DNA of 64,000 nucleotides from Molossus alvarezi (lineage: Eukaryota > Chordata > Mammalia > Chiroptera > Molossidae), in contig CM073898.1 of the NCBI GenBank assembly GCA_037176705.1, positions 24,660,488 through 24,724,487 of the forward strand, written 5' to 3'. The notes under the pieces are model-generated. The model did not search any database, had not been told where the DNA came from, and was given only the letters and a program-made list of their open reading frames with translations. Shown in pieces: positions 44,703 to 56,578 of this stretch (position 1 is its first letter; each line of letters starts with the position of its first letter). A program made the position numbers and the translations under genes.

Positions 44703-45544
44703 AAACTAGGAAAGGAGAAAAAACAACAACAACAACAAACTACCTTGTCATCAATAACAAAATAACTACACATACACCAGGACAGAAACAACCATTCAGT
44801 TTAAAAGGGATTCGGTCATCAGTGGGTTCGCTTTCTGTGTGCCCGTCTGCTCCTTGCGGGTAATTCAGCTCCTGCCACAGGATCTGGGAAACACCGTGTT
44901 GAGGCTCTAGAAGTGGGACTTTCCAGCCACTGGAAATACCCGCGCCCAGTGGAAGCTCATTTGTTTTTCTCCATTTGAGTCTCAGGCTGTAGACGGAATA
45001 GCGGAGCCTATTTGACACTGAACACCTAACTCCCTCGAGTGCTTCTGAGGCAAAGATCGAAGGATAGATGAATGAAAGTATGCGTGGAAATGGGACACCA
45101 GGACCTGGGGGTACAGCAGGTGGACCGACAGCATGTCAATCTCCACAGAGCCATTCGGATGAGCAGGGCTCAGGGTTACCTGAGAAGGTGCCTCCGAAAG
45201 CAGCAGATGGCTGGCCTCCCGGTCCCCGCGTCCACTCCTGTCTCCATGGCCCAAAGCAAAGTGGCGATTTGGTAATCATGTTAAGAGTTTGATCTGTGGC
45301 GAAAGTTACTTTGGAAAGGTTTTTGTTCACTCACATGAATAAGTAGACTTGTGAGCGTGGCCGGATGCATCTCCTGAGAGAGGCCTAATTTCTGCTGTTG
45401 TTCCATCAGCCCTGTAAGTTCACCAGAACCACGCACCCTCAGTTTTTGGTCCAGTAAACGTGGCTGCAGAAATCTGGGCGCATCTGCGTATTTCACAGGA
45501 AGGGCAAAGGAGTGGGAGGAAAGAGATGGGGTCTCCATGGAGCA
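44703..45544. other. Unclassified noncoding stretch
   Basis: An (AAC)n run lies at 44722-44739. Otherwise no family or gene recognised. Base composition becomes more GC-rich from here on. Confidence 0.45.
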
Positions 45545-45752
45545 CCTACTTTGCGACAGGTGACACGCCAGGAGTTTGCACGGTTCGTGTGATGTGAGAG
45601 GCATTACGGCTCTAGTTTCATAAAGGAGGAAACTAACTCAAAAAAGCGTAGCGACCTGCCCCCGGTGCCTGACCGTGAAGTGATGAGACCAAGCAGCCAA
45701 TCCAGGTCTGTCTGCCTCCAAACCCATGACTTTCCTTCGCTGTATGCTACTG
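45545..45752 (-). mobile_element. MIR SINE
   Basis: CTCTAGTTTCATAAAGGAGG, AAACTAACTCAAAAAAGCG, CCAATCCAGGTCTGTCTGCC and TCCAAACCCATGACTTTCC follow the antisense MIR order. Confidence 0.7.
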
Positions 45753-46174
45753 AGTCAGTTCTTAGGAAGCTCAATCATTCTGAAGGAGATAAGATTTGTA
45801 AACACAAAAACACTAGATAATAAAAATGGGAAGTAATGCGTAACGTTATGACAAACGGCCCATTCTGTTAATAAGATCATTTACTCGTCTGTTGCAAAAG
45901 GTGCTCCACCCAAGCTTTATTTCCGGTGGAATAAATTTCCTTTCTTCATTATGTTTTTCAGGAGAACCCCCGATGCAATGGGAACTGGAGTGTCTTTCAC
46001 CATGATGTGGGAACTGGAACTCAGAACAGTTCAGACCCTCCAGGTAAGACCCTGGCTCTGCTCAGGAGGCCCAGCCATCTGTCAGCGTCGTGCTACATCC
46101 TTGACGATGGTACAATGTTGCCGAGATGGAGCGAGTGCCAAGGGTTGCCCACATGCTGTACAATTACTGTCCAA
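45753..46174. other. Unclassified noncoding stretch
   Basis: No family or gene recognised. Confidence 0.45.
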
Positions 46175-46500
46175 TATCTTCCGTTCCTAAACATTCATTG
46201 GGTGCCTGCTACATATGAAGCATGGCCTTGAAACCTGCAGGGGCAAGAGTGAGACCTAAGACCCAGCCTCCAGTCTCCAGGGGCTGGTAACAGAAGGAGA
46301 TAAGACACACAACTACATAAGAAAAATGCCAGATGAGAGATATAAACAATATACTCTGGCAGTTCCAGAGGGGGAATGATATCACTGCATCAGATGGGGA
46401 AACCAGTGGAGGAGGAATTTGACACAGGCCTTGAAGTATGTGTAGGAGTCCAACAGACAAGGGTGGGAAGGGAAAAACGGGAGCAAATGCTTGAAGGAGG
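46175..46500 (-). mobile_element. L2 LINE fragment
   Basis: CATTCATTGGGTGCCTGCTAC, then GGTAACAGAAGGAGATAAGAC and a 3' continuation with AGGCCTTGAAGTATG, like an antisense L2 3' region. The frames running through it are chance frames. Confidence 0.55.
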
Positions 46501-47232
46501 AGAAAAACATTTTGTCTAAATAACAATGAGTTATTCAGCTTGTCTGGGTTGTAGAATATATGAGAGGGAGTAGCAGGAATAAGACTTATTTTCTGGGCTT
46601 GCACTGTACCTTGAACTTTAGTGGATGAAAGATTCATCATTCTGGCTCGTCCTCCTGAGCAGAACCAGACTCCCCCGGTCAGCAGCAGCGCTGGCCCCGC
46701 ACTCAGGCAGCCGAGCTGCTCTCTCCCACGTGTGTGCAAGTGGGGACCAGTGACGCAGGGGCCGAGGTGGTTTCCTCAACTCAGACATGGCCTGGTTTAC
46801 GAGAACTAGCCCCGCGCCTCTGGGAGACTGGTCAGGCCCCCTTCAGACCTCCTGCTTTCTCTGTCCTGAAGCTCTGACCTCAGGACAGAAGGCTGGGTCA
46901 GCTCTTCTTGCAGCCAGAGGATATGAGGAGGCCACCTCTCATGAGGCCTTCTCTCGGGTCCCCAGGGTGGACAGTTAGCGTCGCTTTCCCTCTGGTTCCA
47001 GGCAGTGGCTACCTATCAATTAAGCTGTGAGACATTTGCCCTCGGGATGTGGTTTGAGTGTCACTCTGAGGTTGAAAGCAAAACAAGTTCTGCCTCACTG
47101 CACCTAAATAATTGGTTTCGGGTAAAGTGCCTTCTCAAAACACGCTGGGCACAGTCACCCATGGGCCCATCCTGTGAACAGCAGTGGGCAGCTGAGACAC
47201 CAGATTGGCCTCTTCCTTCATTCCCTTGCCTC
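46501..47232. other. Unclassified noncoding stretch
   Basis: No family or gene recognised. A 176-codon antisense frame (46209-46739) spans the L2 boundary and has no domain. Confidence 0.42.
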
Positions 47233-47455
47233 GTGAAAGCATCTGGTTCTCAACTTGGCCCCGATGCATCTGCTGTGAGGCTGCTACCCATCAAAGCTGA
47301 CTGGAGAGCTAGGAATGCAGATGCCGGGGCTCACCCCGGTCTTGGCCAAGCATAATCCCCAGGCTCTGAGATAGGCCTGTGGGTTTTATTTTTTTATATA
47401 TCTTCCCCAAGTGATTATTATACACAACCAGGGTGGAGAACCACGGCTTTGGGCA
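47233..47455. mobile_element. MER5/MER20-like hAT MITE remnant
   Basis: Begins CATCTGGTTCTCAACTTGGCC and ends GGGTGGAGAACCACGG, giving inverted GGTTCTCAAC / GAGAACCAC termini about 200 bases apart. Interior GGCTCACCCCGGTC and CCCCAAGTGATTATTATAC fit the family. Confidence 0.68.
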
Positions 47456-47952
47456 ATGCCTTATCACTGTTTGCACTCATCTTCCCTGTCCTCTGTGTCC
47501 TAGAATTTCAAGGGTTAGGCGGGATCTTGGAGCTCAGCCGGCACAGCACTTTCCAAACTCACGGTGGCGGAAGCTGGTCCAGGAGCTGGAGACACGACAC
47601 GGGGGCAGTGTTTCCTCAGCCTGTGGGCCTGGGAGCCAGCCTCTCTCCGAGCACAGATTAGCATCTTGTGGCCCATGGACAGAAGTGACCTGCCTGAGGA
47701 CACATGGCTCTGGATTGCCAGCCTCTTGCCACTGCCCGAGCTGCTTCCGGATGATCCACCCCCTGGTTGGGGTGAGGGGAGCACTGGCGAGCAGATGAGA
47801 CACTCGTGGAAAAACCATGTTCTAGAAGAGTGCGAGGCGACAGATGCAGTGGGTGGGGTGACTTGGCCTTTTTCGGAGCCTGGCTTTGACCACTGAAATC
47901 AGAGAGCATCTTAGAATCATTGAAGAGGGACCTTTTGTTCTCCCCAATATAA
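47456..47952. other. GC-rich unclassified stretch
   Basis: Several overlapping frames of 70-121 codons on both strands come from GC-rich sequence that has few stop codons. None is domain-like. Confidence 0.42.
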
Positions 47953-47968
47953 GAATTTCCGACTTGGG

Positions 47969-48228
47969 CCCTGGCCGATTGGCTCAGCAGTTAGAGTGTT
48001 GGCCTGCGGTCCAGAGAGACCCGGGTTCGGTTCCCGCTAAGGGCACGTACCTGGGTTGCCGTTTGTCCCTGGCCCTGGTTGGTCATGTGGGTGGCAGCCA
48101 CTCGATATGTCCCTTTCACGTTGATGTTTCTCTCTCTCTTCCTCTCTCTCCGTCCCACTCTATCTTTACAAAAAAATGGAAAAATGTCCTCAGGTGAGGA
48201 TAAAAAAAAAAGGAAAGAAAGAAAAGAA
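47969..48228 (+). mobile_element. VES-type SINE, full length
   Basis: CCCTGGCCGATTGGCTCAGC head, GGGTTCGGTTCCCGCTAAGG, CACTCGATATGTCCCTTTCA, ATGTCCTCAGGTGAGGATAA and an A/AAAG tail. Flanks GAATTTCCGACTTGGG and AAATTTCAGACTCGGG form a diverged duplication. Confidence 0.94.
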
Positions 48229-48244
48229 AGAAATTTCAGACTCG

Positions 48245-49079
48245 GGGACTTGGAAACCAAGAATCCCCTACTTCTACCCCAGTTTGAGCACAGCTTCCCT
48301 GTTGGCCTCTAGGTGGCTTAGAGCACAGGGGTCAACCTTCACCCTGGGGCTGTCTGGCTGAGCGGTTCCTTCAGGGTAGCCGCCCAGAGCAGAGGGAGGG
48401 CAGGCAGCTGGGCACAGGGGAAGGGGGGGGGCAGACAGGCTGTTTGGGTCGCTCTGTGTGCTCACCAGGCACCTGATACTCACATGCCATCAGTAACATG
48501 GTCCCTTCATCTGGTGATGTGGGGACTACAGAGGGATCTCTTTCATACCGTCCGGAAGTCCAGCCTGGTGCCTTGTTCACACCAGTTGTTCGGGTATTGT
48601 ATGAATAATGATGGTGCAACGGACTGAAAGTGAGTCCGCCGCGCATCTCTCCTTCAGAAGAAAACTGCTCTTATGCACAGTTTCCTAGAGAACCTCCCTC
48701 CCTTCTGGAAGGACAACCTCTCTGGCTACTGGGGGCTTTCCGCTGACCCCCATTTCTCCTCAGTCCATCTGTCAGAAATGGAGCAGTTCTTGGACACCAC
48801 TCCCCCACCCCAACACGAATCCTTCGGCTCCTCTCCAGGGGCCCAGACCAAGTCCCGGGTTCCCAGGCCTCACGTTTCTGTAGCAAGAAAAACCATTCTA
48901 ACCTGAAACTTTTAATTGCAAATAAATAAAGTGATCCAGGCTCCACATAGTCCAGGTCATATAGGGCTGTGAATATCACAATGGGTGATTGTTTTAAAGT
49001 GTTTTAATGAGCCTCAAAACATCCTACATAATATCAGCCTCCACTTCAGTCCTCCTGAAAGGCTCCAGTAAATAACATG
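48245..49079. other. GC-rich unclassified stretch
   Basis: No family or gene recognised. Frames of 77-102 codons overlap on both strands. Confidence 0.42.
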
Positions 49080-49410
49080 AGTTGACAGGAATAAAACAGC
49101 TTGCTCAGGAGTAATTGAGTGGAATTAGAATGAACAGACAAGAAAGAAAAGTTGGTGCTTGGGTCACAAGGAACTTTTTGTTAGGAGCGCTCTGGGGGAT
49201 TTGGTGGGATGTGGTCCCGCTGACTAATCACCAGTATAGAAGGTTTACAGTCTCTCCACCATGGCAACGTCTTTAATAACTTGAAAAGCACAAGAGGTGG
49301 CTGTTAATTTCAAAGACAGTTATATGAAGCTTTTATTGAGTGTGGCGCAGAGTACATAGTTAGCAGCCTGTGAGATAATGAACCCTTTAAATAGGGCTCT
49401 CAGAAAAAAC
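49080..49410. other. Non-repeat block, possible conserved element
   Basis: Clean non-repetitive sequence with AT-rich motifs such as TTAATAACTTGAAAAGCAC, TTAATTTCAAAGACAGTTAT and the partial palindrome CCCTTTAAATAGGG. It resembles a developmental noncoding element by eye only. There is no direct evidence of conservation. Confidence 0.2.
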
Positions 49411-50063
49411 AGTTCTATTTTTGCTTGAGTCAAGAGAGCAGAGATCGTCTTCTGTTATTTTAAGGTGGAAAAACGTATATGAAGCGGGATGTCTCCGTGA
49501 CACACAGCGGGGCCGTGCTCTCCATCAGGGGCATCTGCCGAGCTGCAGAGCCACGAGTGTCCAGAGGGACTGGGCGCCGATGCTGCCGAGACACGCTCTG
49601 CCAGGAGGAGCGCCCCGGGAAGGAGGGGGTTACCTGTGTCGGCACCACCCCAGCTCCCTGGGATCGGCTCTGGGGCCTTCTCTCCCCACTCCTGACTGAC
49701 AAGGCGGAAAAGAGGCAAAGCCCCCTCCGGCCCCCAAATGTCACCATGTGGACAAAACAGAGATCAAACCAGAGGATTCTTGGAGTTAAGGAGAAAAAGA
49801 ACCCCCGTAAAGGGCAGGACTTCCCATCCTGCCCAGAGCACTCTGGGGAGAGGCTGCGGGCCGGGCAGGGCACATTGCCTTCCCAGTCTAGATCCATCGA
49901 CAACGGTCTGCTCTGACCTCTCTGTGCTTCAGGCTAGAAATGATGAAGGAGGCAGTTGATGGGCATGAAATCTCTGAGCCAGGGGGACAGGGAGATGGGC
50001 CTTCCCTTCACCCCCTAGGCAGCCGTCTATGATTCGACCCATGGAGCACCTTGTGCTTTTATC
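49411..50063. other. GC-rich unclassified stretch
   Basis: Long frames overlap on both strands (145 codons plus, 147 codons minus, at 49460-49916), which argues against coding. No family recognised. Confidence 0.42.
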
Positions 50064-50155
50064 ATTCTCTCCCCCACCCTCCATCCCGCTCTTCCTCTTT
50101 CTCCTCCTCCTCCTCCTGCTCTCTCTCTTTTCTCCCTCCCTCCCCCCGCCCCTCT
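50064..50155 (+). repeat. Polypyrimidine (TCC/CT)n tract
   Basis: Almost pure C/T on the plus strand, including six consecutive CTC/TCC units and CTCTCTCT. Confidence 0.88.
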
Positions 50156-51170
50156 GCATTGTGTAAGTGTGTAAAGAGGTTGAGATAGAAAATGTGTCTA
50201 GCCCACTTTGGAAATCAGCTGCGGTGCCCGTCTCCTGTCATTCTTACATTCAGCAGTCATCGTCATCGAGCGCCGTGCCAAGCATGGAGCAGCCGAGTGT
50301 GAGAAGGACAGACACTGCTCACCCTCCAAGCGACACGCAGGTCAGCCCCGCCCGGCTGGCACTGGGCAGGGGCCGTGTTGGTGGAAGGGCAGGTGCTGCC
50401 CCAGCGTGGGGCAGGCCTGTCGCCGGCCCTGGCTGCCTTCACCCTTCCTTCCACAGCGAGTCTGTTGTGACTCACGACAATGGCTTCGGCCATCGGGTCC
50501 CGGGCCCAGGTTCAGTGGGACCAAACACTACTGACTAAGGACTAAAACAACACAACACAAAACAAAACAGAAAACAGGCCTTCTCTGAGTCAGCCCTGTG
50601 GAGCAAAGGAAATAATGTAAACAAGGAGATTAGTTAAGGAAAATGAATGATTTCCTGCCGCAGCACTGGCAACAGCCGAGCTCTCATTCCTCAATTCAGG
50701 CTCGTTGTGAGCAACATGTGTTCTGGCTTCACTCGGATTTTTTTTTAAGACACATTTCTGCCCTTTACATGATGTGGAGAATTTAGCCATTTCCAGAGGC
50801 TTATTCTGCCGCAGGCACCACGTTTTACCTCTTCCTGAACTGGAAGTGCTTGATCGCCCAGGAAAACCTTTCTAGAAGCTTTTGGGACCTGGTGAGCCCT
50901 GAAGGAGCTCGCAGCCTCACACCTCCAGTGGTTCGGGACACGCTGGAGCGTCTGGGCCGCCGGAAAAGCTTAGGAAGGCGGTTTGCCCCCCACGCTGCAT
51001 GGGAGCCGCTCAGAGATTCTTGCTGGTCTAGGATGCGCCAAGGGCCCAGAGAGCAGGCTTGCTCCAGAAAAAGAGGGAACTGCTTCTTCTAAAGCTGTCA
51101 GGAAGCAAAATGATCTCGGGCAATTTACTTTCCCATAGGTCTTGACAAAGGAAGGGGTGTTTTAAGGCAC
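50156..51170. other. GC- and CpG-richer unclassified stretch
   Basis: The portion at 50200-50510 has more CpGs than most of the window but is small, and I cannot call it a promoter island. AAAAC-rich at 50540-50576. No exon recognised. Confidence 0.4.
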
Positions 51171-51352
51171 TTTCTCATTGCTGGTGGTCCCCAGCCCCAG
51201 CAGTGTCGTTGGAACACCTGGGAACATGTCCAAATACAGGTTGCTGATCCCCACGTCCGACCTCAACCCCAGAAAGTTTTGAGCGGAGCCCCGAAATCTG
51301 AACTTTTAACAAATGTCGCAAGACTTCGGACCTGAGTGATCTTTATGCAATC
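51171..51352. mobile_element. MER5-like hAT MITE remnant
   Basis: GCTGGTGGTCCCCAGCCCCAG, CACCTGGGAACATGTCCAAA, CTCAACCCCAGAAAGTTTTG and CTGAACTTTTAACAAATGTC follow MER5-like order. Confidence 0.62.
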
Positions 51353-52257
51353 GGCCCAGTGCCGCTAGCAGGACGCAATGGCAAACGCTGTCGCTCAGAG
51401 GCTGCCTGTGTGGCAGGGACACTGGAAGAAGCTAAGACTGGAGTGTTTGGGGACAGCTCTCTGTTTCTCAGGAAAGGTGGTGTTGGGGGTTGGAATGGCA
51501 GGCGAAGGGAAGGTGAGTCCAAACACCACCTTCTTGAGGACGCCAGCCTCCTGACTCCTGTCCTGGGCAGCTTGGTCCATGCACCCCGCAGCCCCTACAG
51601 CAGCCGTCAGCAGGGAGAGGAGTGGAGGAGACGTCACTGTGAAAAGTGCCATGTCGGGTAAGACTCCTGGACCTGCCCCGAGGGTCAAGCTGAGTAGCTG
51701 GGCTGGGGGCGAGAGGTACGTTGTTTCTGAAGTCAGCCTGAGGCTCCACGAAGTCATATGCTTTTGTCCTCACTTCAGACCCACCTCACTTGTCACAACG
51801 GCTTCTGCCAGATGTGTGTGTACACGCTGCCCAAGGCTCCTGGAGCTGCCCGGTGCTCGATGAGCAGGGTGTTAACAAACAAGCATGGAGCCATCCCCTT
51901 GGATGGGAATGAACCCCGGGAGAGGCTGGAGGCATTTCTGACCATCTGGAGTCTTTGTAACCTTCCCCGAGAGGCATCTGCCTACAGACCTGGGGACAAG
52001 GAAGAGGCTCATTTCTCAGTGCAGAGCCCACTTGTCCACAGGGAGAGAGATTGCTCCTGAGCTACTGGTCAGGGTTTGCTCTTTTTAGCATCAAAACACA
52101 GTCAAGTGACTGTTCAGAGCTTCTCCTCTGGCCAACCTGGGCCATGGATGTCTGAAGTGGGGAGGCCACCTGGGTGGGTTGGAGTCATGGCTGGGAGCCA
52201 CCTAGGCCTCTGGGAACATGGCGACACACCAACAGGCACCCAGGCCACTGGGCACAA
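51353..52257. other. Unclassified noncoding stretch
   Basis: GC-rich. Frames of 81-120 codons overlap on both strands and none is domain-like. Confidence 0.42.
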
Positions 52258-52328
52258 CGCTGTGTCAGTCCATCAACAACTATTTATTGAGGCCCTGCCA
52301 TGGCTAGGCACTCTTCTGGGCTATTTGT
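52258..52328 (-). mobile_element. L2 LINE 3' end fragment
   Basis: CAACAACTATTTATTGAGGCC and GGCTAGGCACTCTTCTGGGC are the antisense L2 terminus. It abuts a VES insertion. Confidence 0.62.
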
Positions 52329-52346
52329 CTTGCCAACTAATTTTTA

Positions 52347-52652
52347 TTTTATTTTAAGTTATTGTTTTTGTTGTTAATCTTCACCCGATAATATTTTAAT
52401 TACTTTTTAGTTAGAATGGAAGAGAGGGAGGGAGAGAGGGAGGGAGGGAAGGAGGGAGGGAGAGAAAGGGGAAGAGAGAGAGAGAAACATTGATGTGAGA
52501 GAGACATCAATTGGTTGCCTCCCGCATGGCATGACCTGGACCGGAATGGGGATCAAATCTGCAACCCAGGTACGTACCTTTGACTGAGAATCAAACCCAT
52601 GACCCTTTGGTCTGTAGGCCGATGCTCTAACCACTGAGCAAAACCGGCAGGG
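52347..52652 (-). mobile_element. VES-type SINE, older copy
   Basis: TTCACCCGATAATATTTTAA, an expanded GGGA-rich tract, CATTGATGTGAGAGAGACAT, CAATTGGTTGCCTCCCGC, GAATCAAACCCATGACC and GAGCAAAACCGGCAGGG. Duplication CTTGCCAACTAATTTTTA at 52329-52346 and CTTGCAAACTTATTTTTA at 52653-52670 (two mismatches). Confidence 0.93.
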
Positions 52653-52670
52653 CTTGCAAACTTATTTTTA

Positions 52671-53330
52671 GAAGTCAGGGACACTTGGGTTGTACTGCGG
52701 CCCTGTGATTGACTGTGACCCCACCAAACCCCCTTTCCATCTCCGGTACTTGTCAGACTCTGAAGGATCCAGGAGATGCCTGGCCTAACACATCCCCCTC
52801 CAGCCTCAGCTTCCCTGAAGCTCGTTCTTCAAGGTGGACTGACCAGGCTTATTGTCAGACGCCTGGGGCACTACTAACCTTATCCTGGACATTGTGAGTG
52901 TAGCAAGTTAATTCTCGCGGATGATCTCTGGGTGTGTGGAAGCCCCTTTGCCCCTGAACCTCAGTGACAGTTGCAGGGATCACTTAGTCAGGAGGAACAG
53001 CCCATCACAGACAACCAGTCTGGGAGCTCTGAGATCGGGCAAGCGCTCATCATTTGTGCTCTTCATCGTTAACGCGTCCCATGCTCGAATGACAAACCCT
53101 GAGGCTGCTTGCACTTAGCCAGGGCTTTCCAGGAAATGGATGTTTCTTCCTCCCCCATCCTCATGTGAGTCTTGCTCCACCCTAGGGCAGCAGCACTGAA
53201 GAAAGTGTCCAGAGCAAGGAGCCTCCTCTTGCTCCAATGATTCTGGTCTCTTCTCCCAGGGTCTTCAGGCTGGAGTGGGTGGTGGGTGGCTCACCCTCCC
53301 AGCCTGAGTAGGGAGAAAGCAGAGCTGGAA
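52671..53330. other. Unclassified noncoding stretch
   Basis: No family or gene recognised. Confidence 0.45.
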
Positions 53331-53334
53331 TTTC

Positions 53335-53560
53335 AGCATTCATTCATTCATTCATTCATTCATTTATTGAGCTGCTACTAGATGCCAGGCAGTCCCTTCG
53401 GAACACACCTGGTGGCCTGCTGGTCCAGATGGCTAAATATGCACTATGGGGAAGGTTCTATCAGGATGAGGCCAGGCAGGTCAGGTCAGGCCCTGGACAT
53501 CAGGTGGCAGGGCAAAGGTGAGAAGGCTGTCCTCAGTGTGAGAGTTGGGGTGGCATTTGG
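53335..53560 (-). mobile_element. L2 LINE 3' end with (ATTC)n
   Basis: Seven ATTC units run into ATTTATTGAGCTGCTACTAG and ATGCCAGGCAGTCCC, the antisense L2 terminus with its expanded terminal repeat. Divergent beyond about 53420. Confidence 0.65.
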
Positions 53561-53996
53561 GAAATCCACGAGGCGGCAGTGCGGTCTGGGGAGAAGGTGA
53601 ACACCGTGGAGTTCCCAGGGGGTCTGTGGTCATAGCCACCAGGAAAGCTGGTCTGCCAGCCTCCTCCATCGAGCTGCTGCCCACATGCCCAGCCCCAGCC
53701 GAGTGCCCAGCCACCTGGATGTGGAGGGCCCATACAGACTCAGAACAAATATTCTTCCCAGCAGGGGCAGCCTAGAAAGAGATCCGAATGCTCAGACCAT
53801 AGCTCGTTCCCTGGGGTTAGTTTAGCAAGGAGGTCACAGAAGCCCTGACATCTGGGCCTTGCCCTAGAGGTTTCTCTGTCTGTGGGGGCCCATGGGTATT
53901 CTTCCCATAAATAGAGGGTGAACCCAGAGACAGAGGCCTGTGCCCCAGAGCTTCCTCCTCTGAGAAATGGTGCCAAAGGACCTCTGCTGTTCCACA
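53561..53996. other. Unclassified noncoding stretch
   Basis: No family or gene recognised. Confidence 0.45.

Positions 53997-53997
<1 letters not shown>

Positions 53998-54036
<39 letters not shown>
53998..54036 (+). repeat. (CA)n microsatellite
   Basis: About nineteen uninterrupted CA units. Confidence 0.95.
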
Positions 54037-54038
<2 letters not shown>

Positions 54039-55574
54039 CTGCACCTCCACTCAGCTCCATTTCATCCAAGCCAGGCACAGCACTTCCTTGTCACAACATG
54101 TGTGTCTGTTGCTGGGTCAAAGGAAGATGAGAGTAAATGAACATTGTCTCTTTCCGTTTCATAGACCCTCCTATGAAGACCCCCCCCTTTTTTTTTTAAA
54201 TCATAGGGTTGTTTATAAGGCAGATGAAGCATGGGCTCAAGCAGTTAAATCATCTAATACTTACAGTGCACTACCAGATAGCTGAAGTAAGAAGACACGG
54301 AGCTGACTGTGACATCCAGTGATAAATCACTCCCATCAGAAAGGATGCAAGAACAGCAGCTGAGAGTCTGTGTGCACAGCCACGTGGCTTTGATCTCTGG
54401 GAAGGCGGCTATTAGTGCAGACAGCAGGTCATAGGTCTTGATTAGTCCATTCAAACCGACTGTGATTTCCCTGCAGACACCAGCTCAATCAAGTCAGTGA
54501 GTATCGGGCTGCGCTTTACACAGCTGTCTTTCCAGAGAAGACCCAGTGGCACAAGGGGAAGCTTGCTGTGCCGGCCTAAGTCAGTTCGGCGGAAGTTTCA
54601 ACCTCTCCAACCCCTTCACTGAAATCCGCGAGAACTTCTCTCACGTTTCCAGGCGGGCAGCTGACACTGGCCATGGTTTTGTCCTGCACCCTTGGCCAGG
54701 ACGTGTAAATGCAGCACCAGGAAAGCGTGAGTCCACAGGCTTTGTAGCAAGGCCAGCGGGGCACATCCCCCAGGATGGGGAACGAGGGTGGCCACAGGGC
54801 CCAGTGACAGCCCCCGTTCTGACACAGTCCTGGCTCAGGCCTGCTGTTCTGGGGTCCCCTCTGGTTTGCATTCACTGCTCCCCAGCTTTCCCTGGTTGCT
54901 GAACCGTGGAGCCCCACTCAGGGGCCACACTTCCCCAGTCCCAGGCATTAGTGGAAGGAATCAGTCGAAGGCCATTTTGTATTGGTTGAAGAAAGAGTCT
55001 GTGCTTAAACAGGCAGAGGAAAGGGACCCAGTCTGGGGTCTTCTGTCCCCACAGGCACCACAGGCTGAGCCCTGGGGTGGGGGAGTCACTCTAGTGATGA
55101 AGGATCTGGAGAGATTTGGGAGGAAAGGGTAGTCTTTGCATTTTTGTGCTGCACACAGAGGCAGCGTCTTACAGGACTTGGGGGAGCAGCAGCCAGGGGC
55201 CGGGAAGAAGGTTCTGTCACGGGCTCCAGCTCCCGCACTCACCGGGCTCTCGCTGGGGGATGTGCCCAGTTGTCCCTGAGCACACTCAGGGCGCCAGTGG
55301 TCCCCAGGCAGTGAGCCTCCTACAGCAATACCAGGGTCCTGCGGTCACACAGACAAGGACCAAGAGACACTGCAGTGCAGGTGTTCATGATAACGTGCCT
55401 CATCCTCATGTATAAAACCGGGGATGCCACGAGAGCATCGGCTTACAAGTAATGGAGGCAGTTTGAAAAGACCTGACTCAAATGCTCTGGTCATCTTCCA
55501 GCCCAGGGTCCACCTTGTTCCTGGACAACCAGCACTGTTATAGGCCTTCGCTTTCTAGAACCTCCCTTCTCTCC
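54037..55574. other. Unclassified stretch
   Basis: C7T10 run at 54180-54198. A perfect 12-base palindrome with an E-box lies at 54378-54389. GC-rich frames of 69-118 codons on both strands at 54.5-55.2 kb have no domain. Confidence 0.42.
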
Positions 55575-55695
55575 CCAGCCAGACTGCAAGCTCCTCTAGG
55601 GCAGGGAATTCACCTTTGCCTCCCTCACAGAACCTAGACACACTGCCTAGGGGTGCTCAAGCAAGGCTAGTTGAATGAATGAATGAATGAAAGGT
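55575..55695 (+). mobile_element. L2 LINE 3' end
   Basis: ACTGCAAGCTCCTCTAGGGC, AGGGAATTCACCTTTGCC, GGGGTGCTCAAGCAAGG and TTGAATGAATGAATGAATGA match the sense L2 terminus. Confidence 0.75.
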
Positions 55696-56344
55696 AACAA
55701 ACTACAGTGCACCCAACTTTCCAGCTTGGCAGCAGCTAGCAAACTTTAAAGACTACATTCATCGAGGAAATGAGCTCATTCATAAAACAACTTGGCCCTT
55801 CATGCCCCCTTTTGTCCAGGAAATATTGGTGATCCTTCTGTACTCTCTATGTTCACTGTTAATTAGACTCTGCAACAGAAAACCCCTCGCAACCGTGTTG
55901 TTGTTGATTTTCTGGGATAGAATCACTTTATGATGTAATGAAGGTATGAGAAGGTAAGATGCCCAAGGGTTTAACTTCCTGGCAAAGCTTCAGGCTTGTG
56001 TGGAAGGGTTGGTTTAGAGGTCTGCGTCACACCCTCCTTCTGGAGACACGTGGACTAGAAAGCGTGGGGTGCTGGTCCTCAGCTGCCACGTGGGGTCTGC
56101 ATGGCCTCCAGGGGAGTCAGACACTCTTTAATGACATGCATTTCTCCATTTCACCGCACATTCCCTGCACAGATGGTATTTGTGTTCAGGAGATGACACA
56201 CTCCTCGTCAGCATGCCTTTCTATATTAAACATCCCCATCAAGTTCAGACTTACTGGGCTTCAAGAGTGGGCTGGGTGGAATTGAAGAAACGCTTCTCCT
56301 TTGCTAGGAGCTGCGTAGAGTTTGGAATTTGCTCCCAAGATTCA
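55696..56344. other. Unclassified noncoding stretch
   Basis: No family or gene recognised. Confidence 0.45.
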
Positions 56345-56578
56345 CTTCTCTATAGACTACAACTCTGTGGGACCTCCTTATTTCAGATTTGGGTTGAAAG
56401 CCCAACTCTTCCACTTAACTAGCTGTGTCATCTTGAGATTCTTATTGCCTTTGTGCCTGGTTTTAATCACTTATAAAATGAGAACAATATTACCAATCTT
56501 ATAGAGTTGTTGGGAAGATTCAATGAGATCATGGCACTGGGGAAATTTGAAGCAAATATATTTTGAATGAATAAATGA
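56345..56578 (+). mobile_element. MIR SINE
   Basis: TTCCACTTAACTAGCTGTGTC, ACTTATAAAATGAGAACAATA, GTTGTTGGGAAGATTCAATG and AGATCATGGCACTGGGG are clear MIR landmarks. Confidence 0.82.

Noticed and set aside
46209..46739. 176-codon minus-strand reading frame
   Set aside because: It runs across an L2 remnant and unrelated flanking sequence. A real exon would not normally span a decayed repeat boundary like this.
49460..49916. Two overlapping frames of about 145 codons on opposite strands
   Set aside because: GC-rich DNA has few stop codons, and mutual overlap on both strands is expected by chance. Neither resembles a protein.
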